DNA of 64,000 nt from a bacterium (GTDB lineage Bacteria > Hydrothermota > UBA3072 > JAPDKE01). This document shows positions 26,355 to 38,200 of the stretch, in pieces. Numbering within the stretch: position 1 is the stretch's first letter; every line of letters starts with the position of its first letter. The notes beneath the pieces were generated by a model. That model was not told the DNA's origin and ran no database searches. It saw only the letters and a program-made list of their open reading frames with translations. The position numbers and the translations under genes were made by a program. The stretch covers positions 1 to 64,000 of the forward strand of contig JAPDKE010000036.1 in assembly GCA_029258725.1 (NCBI GenBank). The letters are read 5' to 3'.

Positions 26355-27832
26355 CAAAGGAAGTAAAATGGTACTTTGTATCACGCTCAGCCTTCTTTCT
26401 TGCTCTTCCTTTACTTGAGTTGTGGGTGTTCAGGGGGGAAAAACACAAGGTTTTTCCCCTCTTAATTGCCTTTTTTGTGGCCCTTTTTTTTACCATCTAT
26501 TTTTACTACAGTATAAAGAAAAACAAACTTTCTGTAATACATCCCCTTCTTGATACCTTTCTTCTCTCTTTTTTTATACCCTTAACCGGAGGACATGAGA
26601 GTCCATTTATTCCCTTTTATTACGCATTTATTCTCGTTGGAGCCATCCTATTTTATGCCCCGGGAGCATTTTCAGTTGCAACATCCTCCGCAATTTTTTA
26701 TCTCTTCTTAATCCTCGGAGAATACCGCAATTTTATTCCTTCCTCTTATTTTATCCTGGGGAAGGAACCTTTTACCGAGACCTCCCTTTACCTCCGTCCA
26801 ACAATCTACATCCTTCTCTTCTACTTTCTTGCAGCCCTCAGTGCATATCTGGCAGAAAGGCTGAAAAGGGGATTGACAGAACTTGAGAAGATAAGGATAA
26901 CCACGGATGACATAGTGAAAAGAATGGAGGGAGGGGTGCTTGCTCTCGATGAGCGTGGAAGAATAATATACTTCAATCCATACCTTGCCTCCCTTCTGGG
27001 GCTTGAGAATATTCCTGGAAATATAAAGGACCTTGGAAGCGCATGGGAAGAAATCTGGAAAGAGGTTAGGGAGAAAGAGAGGATGGAAAGAGAGATGGGG
27101 GTGGATGGAAAGGTACTTTTTGTAAAGGGAGCGATGCTTCGGGATAAAAAGGGTAAAGTCATAGGGAGTGTTTTTCTCATAGATGATTATACAGAGAGAA
27201 AGTTTATTGAAAGGATGGTGGCTGTGGGCAGGATATCGGCGAGCATTGCACATTCTTTAAGAAATCCGATATCTTCCATAAAAGGAGCAGCAGAACTGCT
27301 GGGAAGAGACCCTGAAAAGGACAGGAAACTTATAAGAATAATAAGGGAAGAGGTGGACAGGATAGAGAACATGGTGAAGGGATTCCTCTCGTATGCAAGG
27401 GAAGAAAAGGTGGATAAGAGAAAAATTAAGATTGAGAAGATTGTGCGGGATGCGGTTAATTCAATAAAACTTTCCCCCGAGTTTTCCAAGAGAAAAATAG
27501 AGATAGAAATTAAAGGAAAAGGAGATGAGGTGGAGGTGGACCCGATAAAATTCAAAGAAGCACTTTACAATGTGATTCACAATGCAGTGAAGGTTATGAA
27601 TGGGGGCAGGATAGAGATAAAACTGGATGGAAGGAAGATAGAGATAAGGGATACAGGGCCAGGAATACCGGAAGACATGAGAGAGAAAATCTTTGAGCCC
27701 TTCTTTTCACTGGACCCCAGGGGCACAGGGCTGGGGCTTTCCATAACGCGCAAGATTGTGGAACTTCATGGAGGGAAGATAGAGGTCGAAAGCGAAGAAG
27801 GAAAGGGAAGCAGGTTTATCATAACGCTATGA
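26351..27832 (+). CDS. PilS-like sensor histidine kinase
   Basis: 493 residues, GTG start overlapping pilC by 4 nt. About six hydrophobic helices in the first 170 residues, a PAS-type segment (GGVLALDERGRIIYFNPYLA), a HisKA domain with the phospho-acceptor His301 (ASIAHSLRNPISSIKG), and an ATPase domain with NVIHNAVK (N box), DTGPGIPE (G1) and GTGLGLSI (G2). The order matches PilS. It is translationally linked to the response regulator gene by overlap and probably senses pilin or envelope state, by analogy with Pseudomonas PilS. Confidence 0.9.
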   Translation: MTKEVKWYFVSRSAFFLALPLLELWVFRGEKHKVFPLLIAFFVALFFTIYFYYSIKKNKLSVIHPLLDTFLLSFFIPLTGGHESPFIPFYYAFILVGAILFYAPGAFSVATSSAIFYLFLILGEYRNFIPSSYFILGKEPFTETSLYLRPTIYILLFYFLAALSAYLAERLKRGLTELEKIRITTDDIVKRMEGGVLALDERGRIIYFNPYLASLLGLENIPGNIKDLGSAWEEIWKEVREKERMEREMGVDGKVLFVKGAMLRDKKGKVIGSVFLIDDYTERKFIERMVAVGRISASIAHSLRNPISSIKGAAELLGRDPEKDRKLIRIIREEVDRIENMVKGFLSYAREEKVDKRKIKIEKIVRDAVNSIKLSPEFSKRKIEIEIKGKGDEVEVDPIKFKEALYNVIHNAVKVMNGGRIEIKLDGRKIEIRDTGPGIPEDMREKIFEPFFSLDPRGTGLGLSITRKIVELHGGKIEVESEEGKGSRFIITL

Positions 27833-29154
27833 AAGAAAAAATATTCATTCTTGATGATGAAGAAAATATGGTTGAGGTTATAAAAACAGCTCTGGAGGAG
27901 GAGGGATACCGGGTTAAGGGATTCACTTCACCGGTAGATTTTCTTTCTTCTTTTGAAGAAGAGGATTGTGACTTGCTCATAACAGACATACGCATGATGG
28001 GAATGGATGGGATAGAGATTTTAAGGAAGGTGAAGGAGATAGAGCCAGACCTTGCTGTTATTCTCATAACTGCCTATCCCTCGTTTGAGACGGCACTTGA
28101 GGCACTGAGAGGAGGCGCGGTTGATTACATTCCAAAACCACTTGAAATGGAAGAGCTCAAGTGGAGGGTGAAGTATGCTCTGGAGAACAGGAAGATAAGA
28201 AGGGAGGTAAAGGAATTAAGGAAATTTTACTTTGAGGATGTTGCTCTTATTGGGGAAAGCCCTGCGATTGCAGAGCTTAAAGAGATTATAAGAAAGATTG
28301 CCCCTGTTGATTCCAGTGTGCTTATTACGGGTGAGAGTGGGGTTGGAAAGGAACTTGTGGCAAGGGCAATACATCTTCTTTCAGGAAGGCAGGGAAACTT
28401 TGTTCCTGTTAACTGCGGTGCCATCCCGGAGAATTTGCTTGAGTCCGAGCTCTTTGGATACAGAAAAGGAGCGTTCACCGGTGCAACCCGTGATAAGGAG
28501 GGACTGGTTGGGGCTGCGGACAAAGGGACGCTTTTTCTGGATGAGATAACCGACCTTCCACCTCACCTTCAGGTGAAACTATTGAGATTTTTGCAGGATA
28601 TGGAGTTTATCCCACTCGGAGATACGAAACCGAAAAAGGTAAATGTCAGGGTTATAGCGGCAACCAATAAGGATGTCGAAACAGAGGTGAGGGAAGGGAG
28701 GCTGAGAGAGGACCTTTATTATCGTCTCAATGTCATAAGAATACACATACCACCTTTGAGGGAAAGAAAGGAAGACATTCCTTTACTTGTGGAATACTTT
28801 CTTGAAAGACTTTCATCAAAACTTGGGCTCCCAAGAAAAAAGGTTTCGGAAAGGGCAATGGAGCATCTTCTTCAGTATCCATGGCCTGGAAATGTAAGGG
28901 AGCTTGAAAATGTTCTGGAAAGAGCCATCATACTGTGCGATGGAAATGTTATAAGACCCCTGCACCTTCCGGCACATGTGAGAGAGGGAAGAAAGGATAT
29001 AAGGGCAAATGGCACGCTTGAGGATATGGAAAAAAAACTCATAGAAAGGGCACTGAAGGAAACCGGAGGAAACATCCCGAAGGCCGCAAGAAGGCTTGGA
29101 ATACATCCATCAACCCTTTACAGAAAATTAAAAAAAATGAGGAGGAGAGAATGA
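27829..29154 (+). CDS. PilR/NtrC-like sigma-54 response regulator
   Basis: 441 residues. Receiver with phospho-acceptor Asp53 (LLITDIRMMGMDG) and conserved Lys (YIPKPLE), AAA+ domain with GESGVGKELVARAIH Walker A, the sigma-54 contact loop GAFTGA (YRKGAFTGATRDKEG), TLFLDEI, and a Fis-type helix-turn-helix at the C-terminus (GNIPKAARRLGIHPSTLYRKL). An intact GAFTGA loop means the genome must use sigma-54. The sigma-54-like site at 31602-31617 is a candidate target. Confidence 0.95.
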   Translation: MKEKIFILDDEENMVEVIKTALEEEGYRVKGFTSPVDFLSSFEEEDCDLLITDIRMMGMDGIEILRKVKEIEPDLAVILITAYPSFETALEALRGGAVDYIPKPLEMEELKWRVKYALENRKIRREVKELRKFYFEDVALIGESPAIAELKEIIRKIAPVDSSVLITGESGVGKELVARAIHLLSGRQGNFVPVNCGAIPENLLESELFGYRKGAFTGATRDKEGLVGAADKGTLFLDEITDLPPHLQVKLLRFLQDMEFIPLGDTKPKKVNVRVIAATNKDVETEVREGRLREDLYYRLNVIRIHIPPLRERKEDIPLLVEYFLERLSSKLGLPRKKVSERAMEHLLQYPWPGNVRELENVLERAIILCDGNVIRPLHLPAHVREGRKDIRANGTLEDMEKKLIERALKETGGNIPKAARRLGIHPSTLYRKLKKMRRRE

Positions 29155-30434
29155 TGATTGTGAGAAAGGGAAGAGAAAGAAAGGATATGCCTTCTCTTGA
29201 AGGAGTATGGGGTGGTGAACTTGACCTGGGAGAGGTATGGAAGGGGAAAAAAGAGAGGTATACGGTAGGTCTTGGAAAGGAGACAAAGCCTCACCATGTG
29301 AGGGAGGCCTTTGCCAAAGGAGTGGAATATCTTGGAAAGAAGGGGATAAAGAAGGTCTTATGTGAAATCCCTGATATTCCAGGGGTATCCTTTGAGAGTG
29401 CTGCCGGACTGGTTGCGGAGGGTGCAGTGTATGGAGGGTATGGATACCCGGACGATGTAATGCGAGAAATTGTGATTCCCATAAAGGGAATGGGTATACC
29501 CATAGAGGAAAACGTGGAAAAGGCAAGGATGATAAATCTTGCAAGAAGAATGGTTGATGCCCCTGCAAATGAACTTACTGCCCAAAGATTTGTGGAACTG
29601 GTCAAGGAAAACGTTCCAGAGAATGTAAAGGTTACCGTTTATGGAAGAAAGGAACTGGAAAAGAAGGGATTTGGGGGAATACTCGCAGTGGCACAGGGAA
29701 GTGATAGGGAGCCTCTGTATCTTGTGCTTGAAAGAAAAGGAAGGGGTTTGATAGGTCTTGTGGGAAAGGGAGTTATATTTGACTCAGGAGGTATAAGCCT
29801 CAAGGATTCAAAGGGAATGCATGTTATGAAGGGAGATATGGCGGGTGCGGCTGTTGTTTTTGCGGTCTTCTCCATGCTTGTTAAATTTACGGACAGGGGA
29901 GTCATGGCGTTTATACCCCTGGTTGAAAATCTCCCTTCAGGAAAGGCGTTAAAACCGGGGGATGTGGTGAAGATGTACTCCGGTAAAAGGGTTGAGATAA
30001 TATCAACCGATGCTGAAGGAAGGCTCATCCTTGCTGATGCACTCTGGCATGCAGAGGAACACAACCCGGATGTTCTCATAGATGTTGCAACCCTTACCGG
30101 AGGATGCAACCTTGCCCTGGGACCTGATATTGCAGCGGTTATGGGATACAACGACAGACTTATTGAAGGGTTGATAGAGACCGGGAGGAAAGAGGGCGAG
30201 AACTTCTGGAGGCTTCCCCTGTATGAGGGGTATTTCAAGCCCTTTGAAAGTAAGGTTGCGGATTTCAAAAATTCGGGAGGGAGAGAGGCAAGCACGATAA
30301 AGGCAGGGCTCTTTCTTTCCAGGTTTATAAGAAGGAAGAAGAAGTGGTTGCATATTGATATTGCAGGGAAGGAATTCAGGGATGAGAGGGCAACGGGGTT
30401 TGGGATAAGGACCCTTTACTCATTCCTTAAATGA
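29151..30434 (+). CDS. pepA: Leucyl aminopeptidase (M17)
   Basis: 427 residues. C-terminal M17 catalytic domain with both signature blocks: GLVGKGVIFDSGGISLK (metal-binding Lys and Asp) and STDAEGRLILADAL (Asp/Glu ligands), plus LPLYEGYFKPFESKVADFKN. N-terminal macro-like domain is short. A cytosolic dinuclear-zinc hexamer is expected. It overlaps the PilR-like gene (ATG ATG inside its stop region). Its link to pilus control is probably only operon placement. Confidence 0.93.
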   Translation: MMIVRKGRERKDMPSLEGVWGGELDLGEVWKGKKERYTVGLGKETKPHHVREAFAKGVEYLGKKGIKKVLCEIPDIPGVSFESAAGLVAEGAVYGGYGYPDDVMREIVIPIKGMGIPIEENVEKARMINLARRMVDAPANELTAQRFVELVKENVPENVKVTVYGRKELEKKGFGGILAVAQGSDREPLYLVLERKGRGLIGLVGKGVIFDSGGISLKDSKGMHVMKGDMAGAAVVFAVFSMLVKFTDRGVMAFIPLVENLPSGKALKPGDVVKMYSGKRVEIISTDAEGRLILADALWHAEEHNPDVLIDVATLTGGCNLALGPDIAAVMGYNDRLIEGLIETGRKEGENFWRLPLYEGYFKPFESKVADFKNSGGREASTIKAGLFLSRFIRRKKKWLHIDIAGKEFRDERATGFGIRTLYSFLK

Positions 30435-31531
30435 AAAACTTCCCCCTCTGGCTTTTTTTCCTCCTGCTCATACCTCTGGTATGGGTCTTCTTTCCTGTCC
30501 CTCCTGGTGATTTCCTGAAGACTCTGAAGGAAGGAATAACTTCCTTTTCTACCTGGAGGGTTATCCTTATTGTTTACTTCGTTCTTGTCCTGGGGAGGAC
30601 GATGAGGGAGAGCGGGACCATAGAGGAGGTAGGGAGATACCTGAGGGGAATGATGCCAAACAAAAAACTCGCCCTTTCCGTTCCTCCTGCACTTGTGGGA
30701 ATGCTTCCAATGCCAGGAGGAGCCCTGCTCTCTGCCCCTCTGATTGAGGATGTTGACAGGTCACTCCCTCCCCATCATCTTGCCTTTATAAACTACTGGT
30801 TCAGACATATATGGGAGTACTGCCTCCCAATATATCCGGGACTCATCGTTGCAGCGGGAATTCTTGAAGTTCCCATACGAAAACTCTCTCTCTATCAGTT
30901 TCCCTTAACTTTCCTTGCCTTTGGAACAGGCTATCTCTTTATTTCAGGATTTGTGAAGGAGAGAAGGAGGGAAGAAAAGGGAAAAGTAAGATTCCCCTGG
31001 AAGATACTTCCCTTGCTCTTTCTCATTATTCTTGGTTTCAGATTTGACCTTCTTTATCTTTTTCCTCTTTTTCTTGTTTTTCTTCTCATCCAGCACAGAT
31101 TGAACCCGTGGAAGATACTTAAAAATGCCTTTTCTTTCTCCACCATCTTTCTCATTTTCGTTATCATGGTCTTCAAACATGTCCTCACGAGCAATCCAGG
31201 ATTTCAGGAACTTGTTGCAGGAGGAGGGAAAAGGTATATTTTTCTTCTTTCCTTTCTTTCCGGGTATCTCACGGGGGTGAATCAGGCATACATTGCAATG
31301 AGTTTTCCCTTTCTTGTTCCTCTTTTCCGTGCCGGAGAGATAGGACTCCCTGCTGTAATGTATACCTATACCGTAGGATTCATGGGGGTTTTACTCTCCC
31401 CATTTCACCTCTGCCTTATTTTAACCCGTGAATACTACGGGGCATCTTTAAAAGACACATACCGTGACCTCATTCTCCCGGTATTTTCCATTTTTCTTTT
31501 GGCAACGGTATGGTATCTTTGGAGTGTGTAA
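30431..31531 (+). CDS. DUF401-family polytopic membrane protein
   Basis: 366 residues with about 8-10 hydrophobic helices. Conserved DUF401 features: LALSVPPALVGMLPMPGGALLSAPL, PHHLAFINYWFRHIWEY, and the late FLSGYLTGVNQAYIA and LLSPFHLCLILT segments. The family resembles transporters of the ion transporter superfamily (GntP/DctM-like), but no substrate is established. It overlaps the aminopeptidase gene by 4 nt, so peptide or amino-acid transport is one guess. Confidence 0.85.
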   Translation: MKNFPLWLFFLLLIPLVWVFFPVPPGDFLKTLKEGITSFSTWRVILIVYFVLVLGRTMRESGTIEEVGRYLRGMMPNKKLALSVPPALVGMLPMPGGALLSAPLIEDVDRSLPPHHLAFINYWFRHIWEYCLPIYPGLIVAAGILEVPIRKLSLYQFPLTFLAFGTGYLFISGFVKERRREEKGKVRFPWKILPLLFLIILGFRFDLLYLFPLFLVFLLIQHRLNPWKILKNAFSFSTIFLIFVIMVFKHVLTSNPGFQELVAGGGKRYIFLLSFLSGYLTGVNQAYIAMSFPFLVPLFRAGEIGLPAVMYTYTVGFMGVLLSPFHLCLILTREYYGASLKDTYRDLILPVFSIFLLATVWYLWSV

Positions 31532-31601
31532 TAATTACTCAGGAAGATGCGTAAAAATTACATTGTTTTTCCGTAAATCCATGTATTTCAAGCGGGTATT
31601 C

Positions 31602-31617
31602 TGGCATGATTTTTGTA
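31602..31617 (+). promoter_or_regulatory. Sigma-54-like -24/-12 promoter
   Basis: TGGCATGATTTTTGTA matches the consensus TGGCACG-N4-TTGCW at all but two defined positions (both C to T, one in the -12 GC). The predicted start near 31628 leaves a 17-nt leader with AAGGAGG before ATG 31645. No TTGACA-like box is present, unlike every other operon head here. Two CGTAAA repeats at 31550 and 31572, exactly 22 bp apart, could be activator sites. Confidence 0.45.
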
Positions 31618-31644
31618 TTTTTTTAATAAAACAAGGAGGTTTGG

Positions 31645-34317
31645 ATGAGGGCATGGAGTATCCTGATTTTTATAGGATATGTTGTGTTTGGTGGAGTGAT
31701 GGAATTTGAATTCACCTATCCTGAGCCGATCCTGGGAGAGAGGGATGGATACACGACCCTGTATATGGAAGGTGGAATGAATATGGGAACTCCTGGGGAG
31801 CCCGAATATCCTCTCTATTGCTATAATATCGCATTACCGCCAGGAAGCGAGATGGAAAGAGTGGAGATTCTGGAGATGGAGGCAGAGGAGATAGAGGGGA
31901 AGCACATTCTCTATCCCTATCAGCCGGAAATGCCACTTACCCCGGAATATTCCCACGGTGAGTTCGTGCCCCTTAAGGATGGGTTTCTCAACAGAAAGAA
32001 ACCCTATCCTGAGGAAATTATCCAGCATGTACGGACGGGAGAGAAAGGTGGATACCCCATAGGGACATTTTACATATGTCCTCTGAGATACATTCCTGCG
32101 GAGGGCAAAATCTCTGTGATAAAAAGGATAAAGGTGAGGGTCCATTACCGTGAGAATGCCAGAAAAGTGTGGAGAAAACATCCACGGGTTGTAAACTTCA
32201 TGGCAGAGGAAGTGAAGCGTTTGGTGATAAATCCGAAGGATGTGGAGGCGTACAAGAATGCGCTCCTTACCGCCCCTGCTGGTGCTTCTAAACTTGGTGC
32301 AGGTGACTGGGAGTATGTGATAATTACCCCTCCTTCCTGGCGAGATACCTGGAATAAATTAATAAAATGGAAGACAAGAAAGGGTGTGAAGGCAAGGTGT
32401 TATCCTACGGATTCAATATATTCCAACTATACCGGAAAAAACAATGCTGAAAAGGTGAAGAATTTTATAATAGATGCAAATAACACCTGGGGTGCCATAT
32501 GGTTCCTTATCGGAGCCGATCTTGACAGTATTCCTCATGTACCCTGTTATGGATACGTTTTCAGTATTCCTCCTCAGACTGACAAGGATATTGCATCCAC
32601 AAGGTATTGGGAGGATTTTGATGACTGGGACAAGGATGGAGATGAACTTTACTGTGAATATGACGATGATGGTCCGCTTGACTTCTGGGCAGACTGCCAT
32701 GTGGGAAGGATATGTGTGAATAATACCACCGAGATAGACAGTTTTATAAACAGAATCATCACCTACGAAAAGGAACCCCCTGCTGGCTATCAGAATAGAA
32801 TCCTTCACTGGACAGAGGAACTCTTCAGCAGTGACTCTCCAGGAATGGCATACGCAGAAACCCTTCAGGCATTTCTTAGAAGGGCAGGTGTGAATTACCT
32901 TACTTATATCGAGCAGTACGATGAAAAGGGATGGTTCCCTGGAGATGCAGCTGCACTGGATACACTTGAACACGGGGTGGGATGGACTGTTGTTCACTCT
33001 CATGGAGACTACGATGAGGTGATGCAGGGACAGTCAGACGGTGATGATATCACGGTATCCGAACTCAATACATATCTTGACTTGCCCGTGGAGAGGAGAT
33101 TCGGGATTCATCTGGGAATATGCTGTCAGAGTGGAGGATATCACGAAGTAAGCGTATGTTACAGTGAATCCTGGAACTTCGATAACTACGGTGGGGTTGC
33201 CTCCATATTTAACTCAGAATACGGATGGGGAAATGACATAAGCCAGGGTGATACGACTCAATACAACTATCAGCGAAGTGTTGGACTTGTATTCAGGACT
33301 GTATTTTACTGCTATACCAAACCCAACGACTGGCGTATAGGGATGGCACACGGACATGCTCGGGATGCACACATCAGATTTATTACCGATGAAGGTTCTC
33401 AAAAATGGTGCATGATAGAGTTTAATCTGCTTGGTGACCCTGAGATGCCGGTGTGGAGAGATATACCACAGAACCTGTATGTGGAGGTGAGAAACTGGGT
33501 GGATGGTGTATTCCATCATGATACCCTGCTGAAAAATCAGACAAATGTATGTTCTGTGTATGTTTATGATGCTGCAAAGGCAGCGGTAAGTGATGCTCCT
33601 GTTGTTCTGATGGATTCTCTTAATTCGGATTTCTATCTTGTGGATACAACCGGAGCAAATGGATGGGTGGTGTTCAATGTTACACCAACCGCAACCGGAA
33701 CCTACTGGTTAACAGCAACAAACTATCCTCATAATTATATTCCTGCTGCACTTTCAGGACCTGTTGGAGTTCTTGCACTTGAAACCGTTGAGTTCACGGC
33801 GCTTTCATCCGCAGGAAAGGTAATACTGAAGTGGAAGGTTCCCTCCAACAGAAGATTTGTTGGATGGGAGATTGAGAGAAGGCGTTATGGAAGCAATGAG
33901 TGGGAAAGCATGGTTACTCTGGGTGCGAGGATAACTTCAGCACCCGAGACATATGAATGGGTGGATAAAAGGGTAAAGGAAAGCGGTGTTTATGTGTACA
34001 GGATAAAGGGAGTGAAGGCGGATGGAAGAGAAATACTTATCGCCCGGAGGGAAGTGTACGTGGAGGCTGGAAAATACTCACTCAACGTAAAGAGGAAGGG
34101 AGATATCTACACGATAAGGTTCCAGATTCCGGAGGATAAATATGTAAAACTCGCCGTGTTTGACATTGCTGGAAGAAAGATGGGAGAACTTATAAATGAG
34201 AAGGTAAGTGCTGGAATACACACGGTTGAGTGGAGACCGCCATTTGCCGGTGTCTTCTTTGTGAGGATGGAGGCAGACGGAAAGGTCCTGGGTAAGCGGA
34301 TACTGCATATAGAATAA
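31645..34317 (+). CDS. Secreted gingipain-like cysteine peptidase (C25) with type IX tail
   Basis: 890 residues. Signal peptide (MRAWSILIFIGYVVFG), a propeptide-like region to about 215, then the C25 domain: YVIITPPSWRDTWNKLIKWK at its start, LIGADLDSIPHVPCYGY, acidic Ca-binding-like stretch DDWDKDGDELYCEYDDDG, catalytic His453 (VHSHGD) and catalytic Cys493 or Cys494 (GICCQSGG), and GDPEMPVW. An Ig-like domain and a fibronectin-like strand set follow. The last ~70 residues are a type IX sorting domain (VKLAVFDIAGRKMGEL, GVFFVRMEADGKVLGKRIL). AAGGAGG before the ATG. A strong terminator follows. Role: extracellular protein digestion or processing of other T9SS cargo. Confidence 0.92.
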   Translation: MRAWSILIFIGYVVFGGVMEFEFTYPEPILGERDGYTTLYMEGGMNMGTPGEPEYPLYCYNIALPPGSEMERVEILEMEAEEIEGKHILYPYQPEMPLTPEYSHGEFVPLKDGFLNRKKPYPEEIIQHVRTGEKGGYPIGTFYICPLRYIPAEGKISVIKRIKVRVHYRENARKVWRKHPRVVNFMAEEVKRLVINPKDVEAYKNALLTAPAGASKLGAGDWEYVIITPPSWRDTWNKLIKWKTRKGVKARCYPTDSIYSNYTGKNNAEKVKNFIIDANNTWGAIWFLIGADLDSIPHVPCYGYVFSIPPQTDKDIASTRYWEDFDDWDKDGDELYCEYDDDGPLDFWADCHVGRICVNNTTEIDSFINRIITYEKEPPAGYQNRILHWTEELFSSDSPGMAYAETLQAFLRRAGVNYLTYIEQYDEKGWFPGDAAALDTLEHGVGWTVVHSHGDYDEVMQGQSDGDDITVSELNTYLDLPVERRFGIHLGICCQSGGYHEVSVCYSESWNFDNYGGVASIFNSEYGWGNDISQGDTTQYNYQRSVGLVFRTVFYCYTKPNDWRIGMAHGHARDAHIRFITDEGSQKWCMIEFNLLGDPEMPVWRDIPQNLYVEVRNWVDGVFHHDTLLKNQTNVCSVYVYDAAKAAVSDAPVVLMDSLNSDFYLVDTTGANGWVVFNVTPTATGTYWLTATNYPHNYIPAALSGPVGVLALETVEFTALSSAGKVILKWKVPSNRRFVGWEIERRRYGSNEWESMVTLGARITSAPETYEWVDKRVKESGVYVYRIKGVKADGREILIARREVYVEAGKYSLNVKRKGDIYTIRFQIPEDKYVKLAVFDIAGRKMGELINEKVSAGIHTVEWRPPFAGVFFVRMEADGKVLGKRILHIE

Positions 34318-34324
34318 CCTTCAT

Positions 34325-34353
34325 AACCCGCCCCTTCGGGGGCGGGTTTTTTT
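34325..34353 (+). terminator. Rho-independent terminator
   Basis: ACCCGCCCC, loop TTCG, GGGGCGGGT (34326-34347), followed by six further T residues. It closes the C25 peptidase transcript just before the rho promoter. Confidence 0.93.
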
Positions 34354-34356
34354 CTC

Positions 34357-34384
34357 TTGACAAACCCGTAATTTTTATTATATT
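34357..34384 (+). promoter_or_regulatory. rho promoter
   Basis: TTGACA (34357-34362), 16-nt spacer, TATATT (34379-34384). ATG 34396 lies 11 nt beyond the -10 box, with no Shine-Dalgarno site. Confidence 0.75.
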
Positions 34385-34395
34385 TACATGCGATT

Positions 34396-35646
34396 ATGTC
34401 AACGCTTGCGGAACTCAAGCAAAAGACCCATCAGGAATTGGTGGAAATAGCCCGCTCCCTCGGTATTCCATACGCAGGTCTCAAGAAGGAACGCCTGGTC
34501 CATCAGATACTTGCAAGGAAGGCCGAGGAGGAGGGGCTCATTCTGGGGGAGGGAGTGCTTGAGATAGTTCCCCAGGGATATGGTTTCTTACGCTCTGCTG
34601 CATATTCCTATACCCCCGGACCTGACGATATTTATGTGTCCCAGTCCCAGATAAAGAAATTTAACCTGAAGACAGGAGATACAGTCCTCGGACAGGTAAG
34701 ACCCCCAAAGCAGGGTGAAAAGTTCTTCTCCCTTGTCAAGGTTGAGGCGATAAACTTTGAACCCCCGGATAGGGCAAAGGAAAGGGTCCCATTTGAGTCC
34801 CTCACCCCCCTCCATCCAAACGAGAGAATAAGGCTTGAGCGTTCCGATGGCGATGTCTCCATGAGGATAATAGACCTTCTTGCCCCAATGGGAAAGGGGC
34901 AGAGGGGGCTCATAGTTTCACCTCCAAGGGCAGGAAAGACGGTTCTTTTGCAGAAGATAGCAAACTCAATAACCGAAAACCATCCTGAGATATACCTTAT
35001 AATCCTTCTCATTGATGAGCGTCCTGAAGAGGTTACAGACATGCAGAGGAATGTGAGGGCTGAGGTTATCTCCTCAACCTTTGATGAGCCTCCTGAGAGA
35101 CACATCCATGTTGCGAGGATGGTGCTTGAGAAGGCAAAGAGGCTTGTTGAGTATGGAAGGGATGTTGTTATCCTGCTTGACTCAATAACCCGATATGCAA
35201 GGGCTAACAACCTGGTTGTTCCTCACTCAGGAAAGACCCTTTCCGGAGGAATAGATTCAAATGCACTGCAGGTTCCAAAGAAGTTCTTTGGTGCAGCAAG
35301 AAATGTGGAGGAGGGAGGAAGCCTCACAATAATTGCAACAGCATTGATTGAAACAGGCTCAAGGATGGATGAGGTTATTTTTGAGGAGTTCAAGGGAACG
35401 GGTAACCAGGAGATAGTTCTTGACAGGTCCCTCTCGGATAGAAGAATATTCCCTGCAATGGACATATTCAAGTCAGGAACAAGAAAGGAAGAGTTACTCC
35501 TTTCACCGGAAGAACTCAACCGTGTGTGGATTTTGAGGAAGATACTGAGTGAGATAGGAAATCCCATAGAGGCAATGGAGTTCCTCATATCCAAGATAAA
35601 GGCAACCAGAAACAACAAGGAATTCCTCAGGGCAATGAGTGCATAG
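34396..35646 (+). CDS. rho: Transcription termination factor Rho
   Basis: 416 residues. N-terminal Rho-N domain ([20 protein letters not shown]), OSB RNA-binding domain ([29 protein letters not shown]), and the hexameric ATPase with Walker [43 protein letters not shown] and [20 protein letters not shown]. No large insertion. First gene of a rho-rpmE-purC unit. The shortage of hairpin terminators in the window suggests heavy dependence on Rho. Confidence 0.97.
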   Translation: MSTLAELKQKTHQELVEIARSLGIPYAGLKKERLVHQILARKAEEEGLILGEGVLEIVPQGYGFLRSAAYSYTPGPDDIYVSQSQIKKFNLKTGDTVLGQVRPPKQGEKFFSLVKVEAINFEPPDRAKERVPFESLTPLHPNERIRLERSDGDVSMRIIDLLAPMGKGQRGLIVSPPRAGKTVLLQKIANSITENHPEIYLIILLIDERPEEVTDMQRNVRAEVISSTFDEPPERHIHVARMVLEKAKRLVEYGRDVVILLDSITRYARANNLVVPHSGKTLSGGIDSNALQVPKKFFGAARNVEEGGSLTIIATALIETGSRMDEVIFEEFKGTGNQEIVLDRSLSDRRIFPAMDIFKSGTRKEELLLSPEELNRVWILRKILSEIGNPIEAMEFLISKIKATRNNKEFLRAMSA

Positions 35647-35656
35647 GAGGTGAAGG

Positions 35657-35872
35657 ATGAAAAAAAAGATACATCCTCCATATCACGATGCAGTTATAAG
35701 ATGTTCCTGCGGTAATGTTGTGCATACCCGCTCAACGAAGAAGGAGATAAAGATAGAGATATGTTCAAACTGCCATCCCTTCTTCACGGGTAAGCAGAAG
35801 ATAATAGATACCGCAGGAAGGGTTGAGAAGTACAGACGGAGAGAGGCAAAAAAGAGAAAGAAAAATGAGTGA
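35657..35872 (+). CDS. rpmE: Ribosomal protein L31
   Basis: 71 residues. Begins [20 protein letters not shown]. Zinc-type L31 with a CSC motif and [12 protein letters not shown], so the zinc-binding (C+) form. Basic C-terminal tail. AGGAGGTGA before ATG 35657. Rho next to L31 is a common gene order. Confidence 0.96.
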   Translation: MKKKIHPPYHDAVIRCSCGNVVHTRSTKKEIKIEICSNCHPFFTGKQKIIDTAGRVEKYRRREAKKRKKNE

Positions 35873-36727
35873 GGTTCTTGAGAAGATAGACATCCCTGGT
35901 CTTGAACTCTATAAGAGGGGGAAGGTCAGGGATGTTTTTTTTCTTGAAGATAAACTTTTATTTGTTGCAACCGACAGGATTTCAGCATTTGACTGGGTCC
36001 TGCCGACCCCAATCCCGGGAAAGGGTAAAGTCCTGAATGGTCTTTCTGTTTTCTGGTTTAAAAAGACAGAAAAACTCGTAAAAAATCACTTCATTACGGA
36101 TAATCCAGCAGAGTTCGGGATTGATGTCCCTGAGATAAAGGGAAGGAGCATGGTGGTTGAGCGCACAGAAGTCATTCCCTTTGAGTGCATAGTCAGAGGA
36201 TACCTTGCAGGGAGTGCCTGGAGGAGTTATAAAAAGACAGGGATGGTGGGAGAGTATAAACTCCCGGAGGGATTAAGAGAGGCAGAAAAATTTGAGGAAC
36301 CCTTATTCACTCCCACCACAAAGGCAGAGGCCGGACACGATAAGGATGTTACCTTCAAGGAAATGGAGGATAAACTTGGCAGTGAAAAAGCAAGATTTTT
36401 GAGGGAAAAGTCCATAGAACTCTATCTTTTTGCAAGGGATTATCTTGAAAGGAAGGGTATCATACTTGCCGATACAAAGTTTGAGTTCGGGATAAAGGAT
36501 GGTGAAATAATTCTCATAGATGAGATTTTCACCCCTGATTCTTCAAGGTTCTGGCCCCTTGATTCATATATCCCTGGAAAGCCGCAGCTGGACCTGGATA
36601 AGGAATTTGTCAGGCAGTATTTGCTTTCAACAGGATGGGACAGGAATTCCCCTCCTCCAGAACTCCCACCCGAGATAGTTGAACGCACGAAGGAAAGATA
36701 CGAAAAGCTCTACAAACTTGTTGTGGA

Positions 36728-36731
<4 letters not shown>
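35865..36731 (+). CDS. purC: SAICAR synthetase
   Basis: 288 residues from ATG 35865, which overlaps the L31 stop by 8 nt; a longer in-frame start inside rpmE is rejected. Catalyses ATP-dependent joining of aspartate to CAIR in purine synthesis. Motifs: [51 protein letters not shown], and [17 protein letters not shown]. It is the long (~290 aa) form of PurC that includes the [10 protein letters not shown] insert. Confidence 0.96.
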
Positions 36732-38179
<1,448 letters not shown>

Positions 38180-38200
38180 GGGGGAAAAGTTCAGTGCTCC

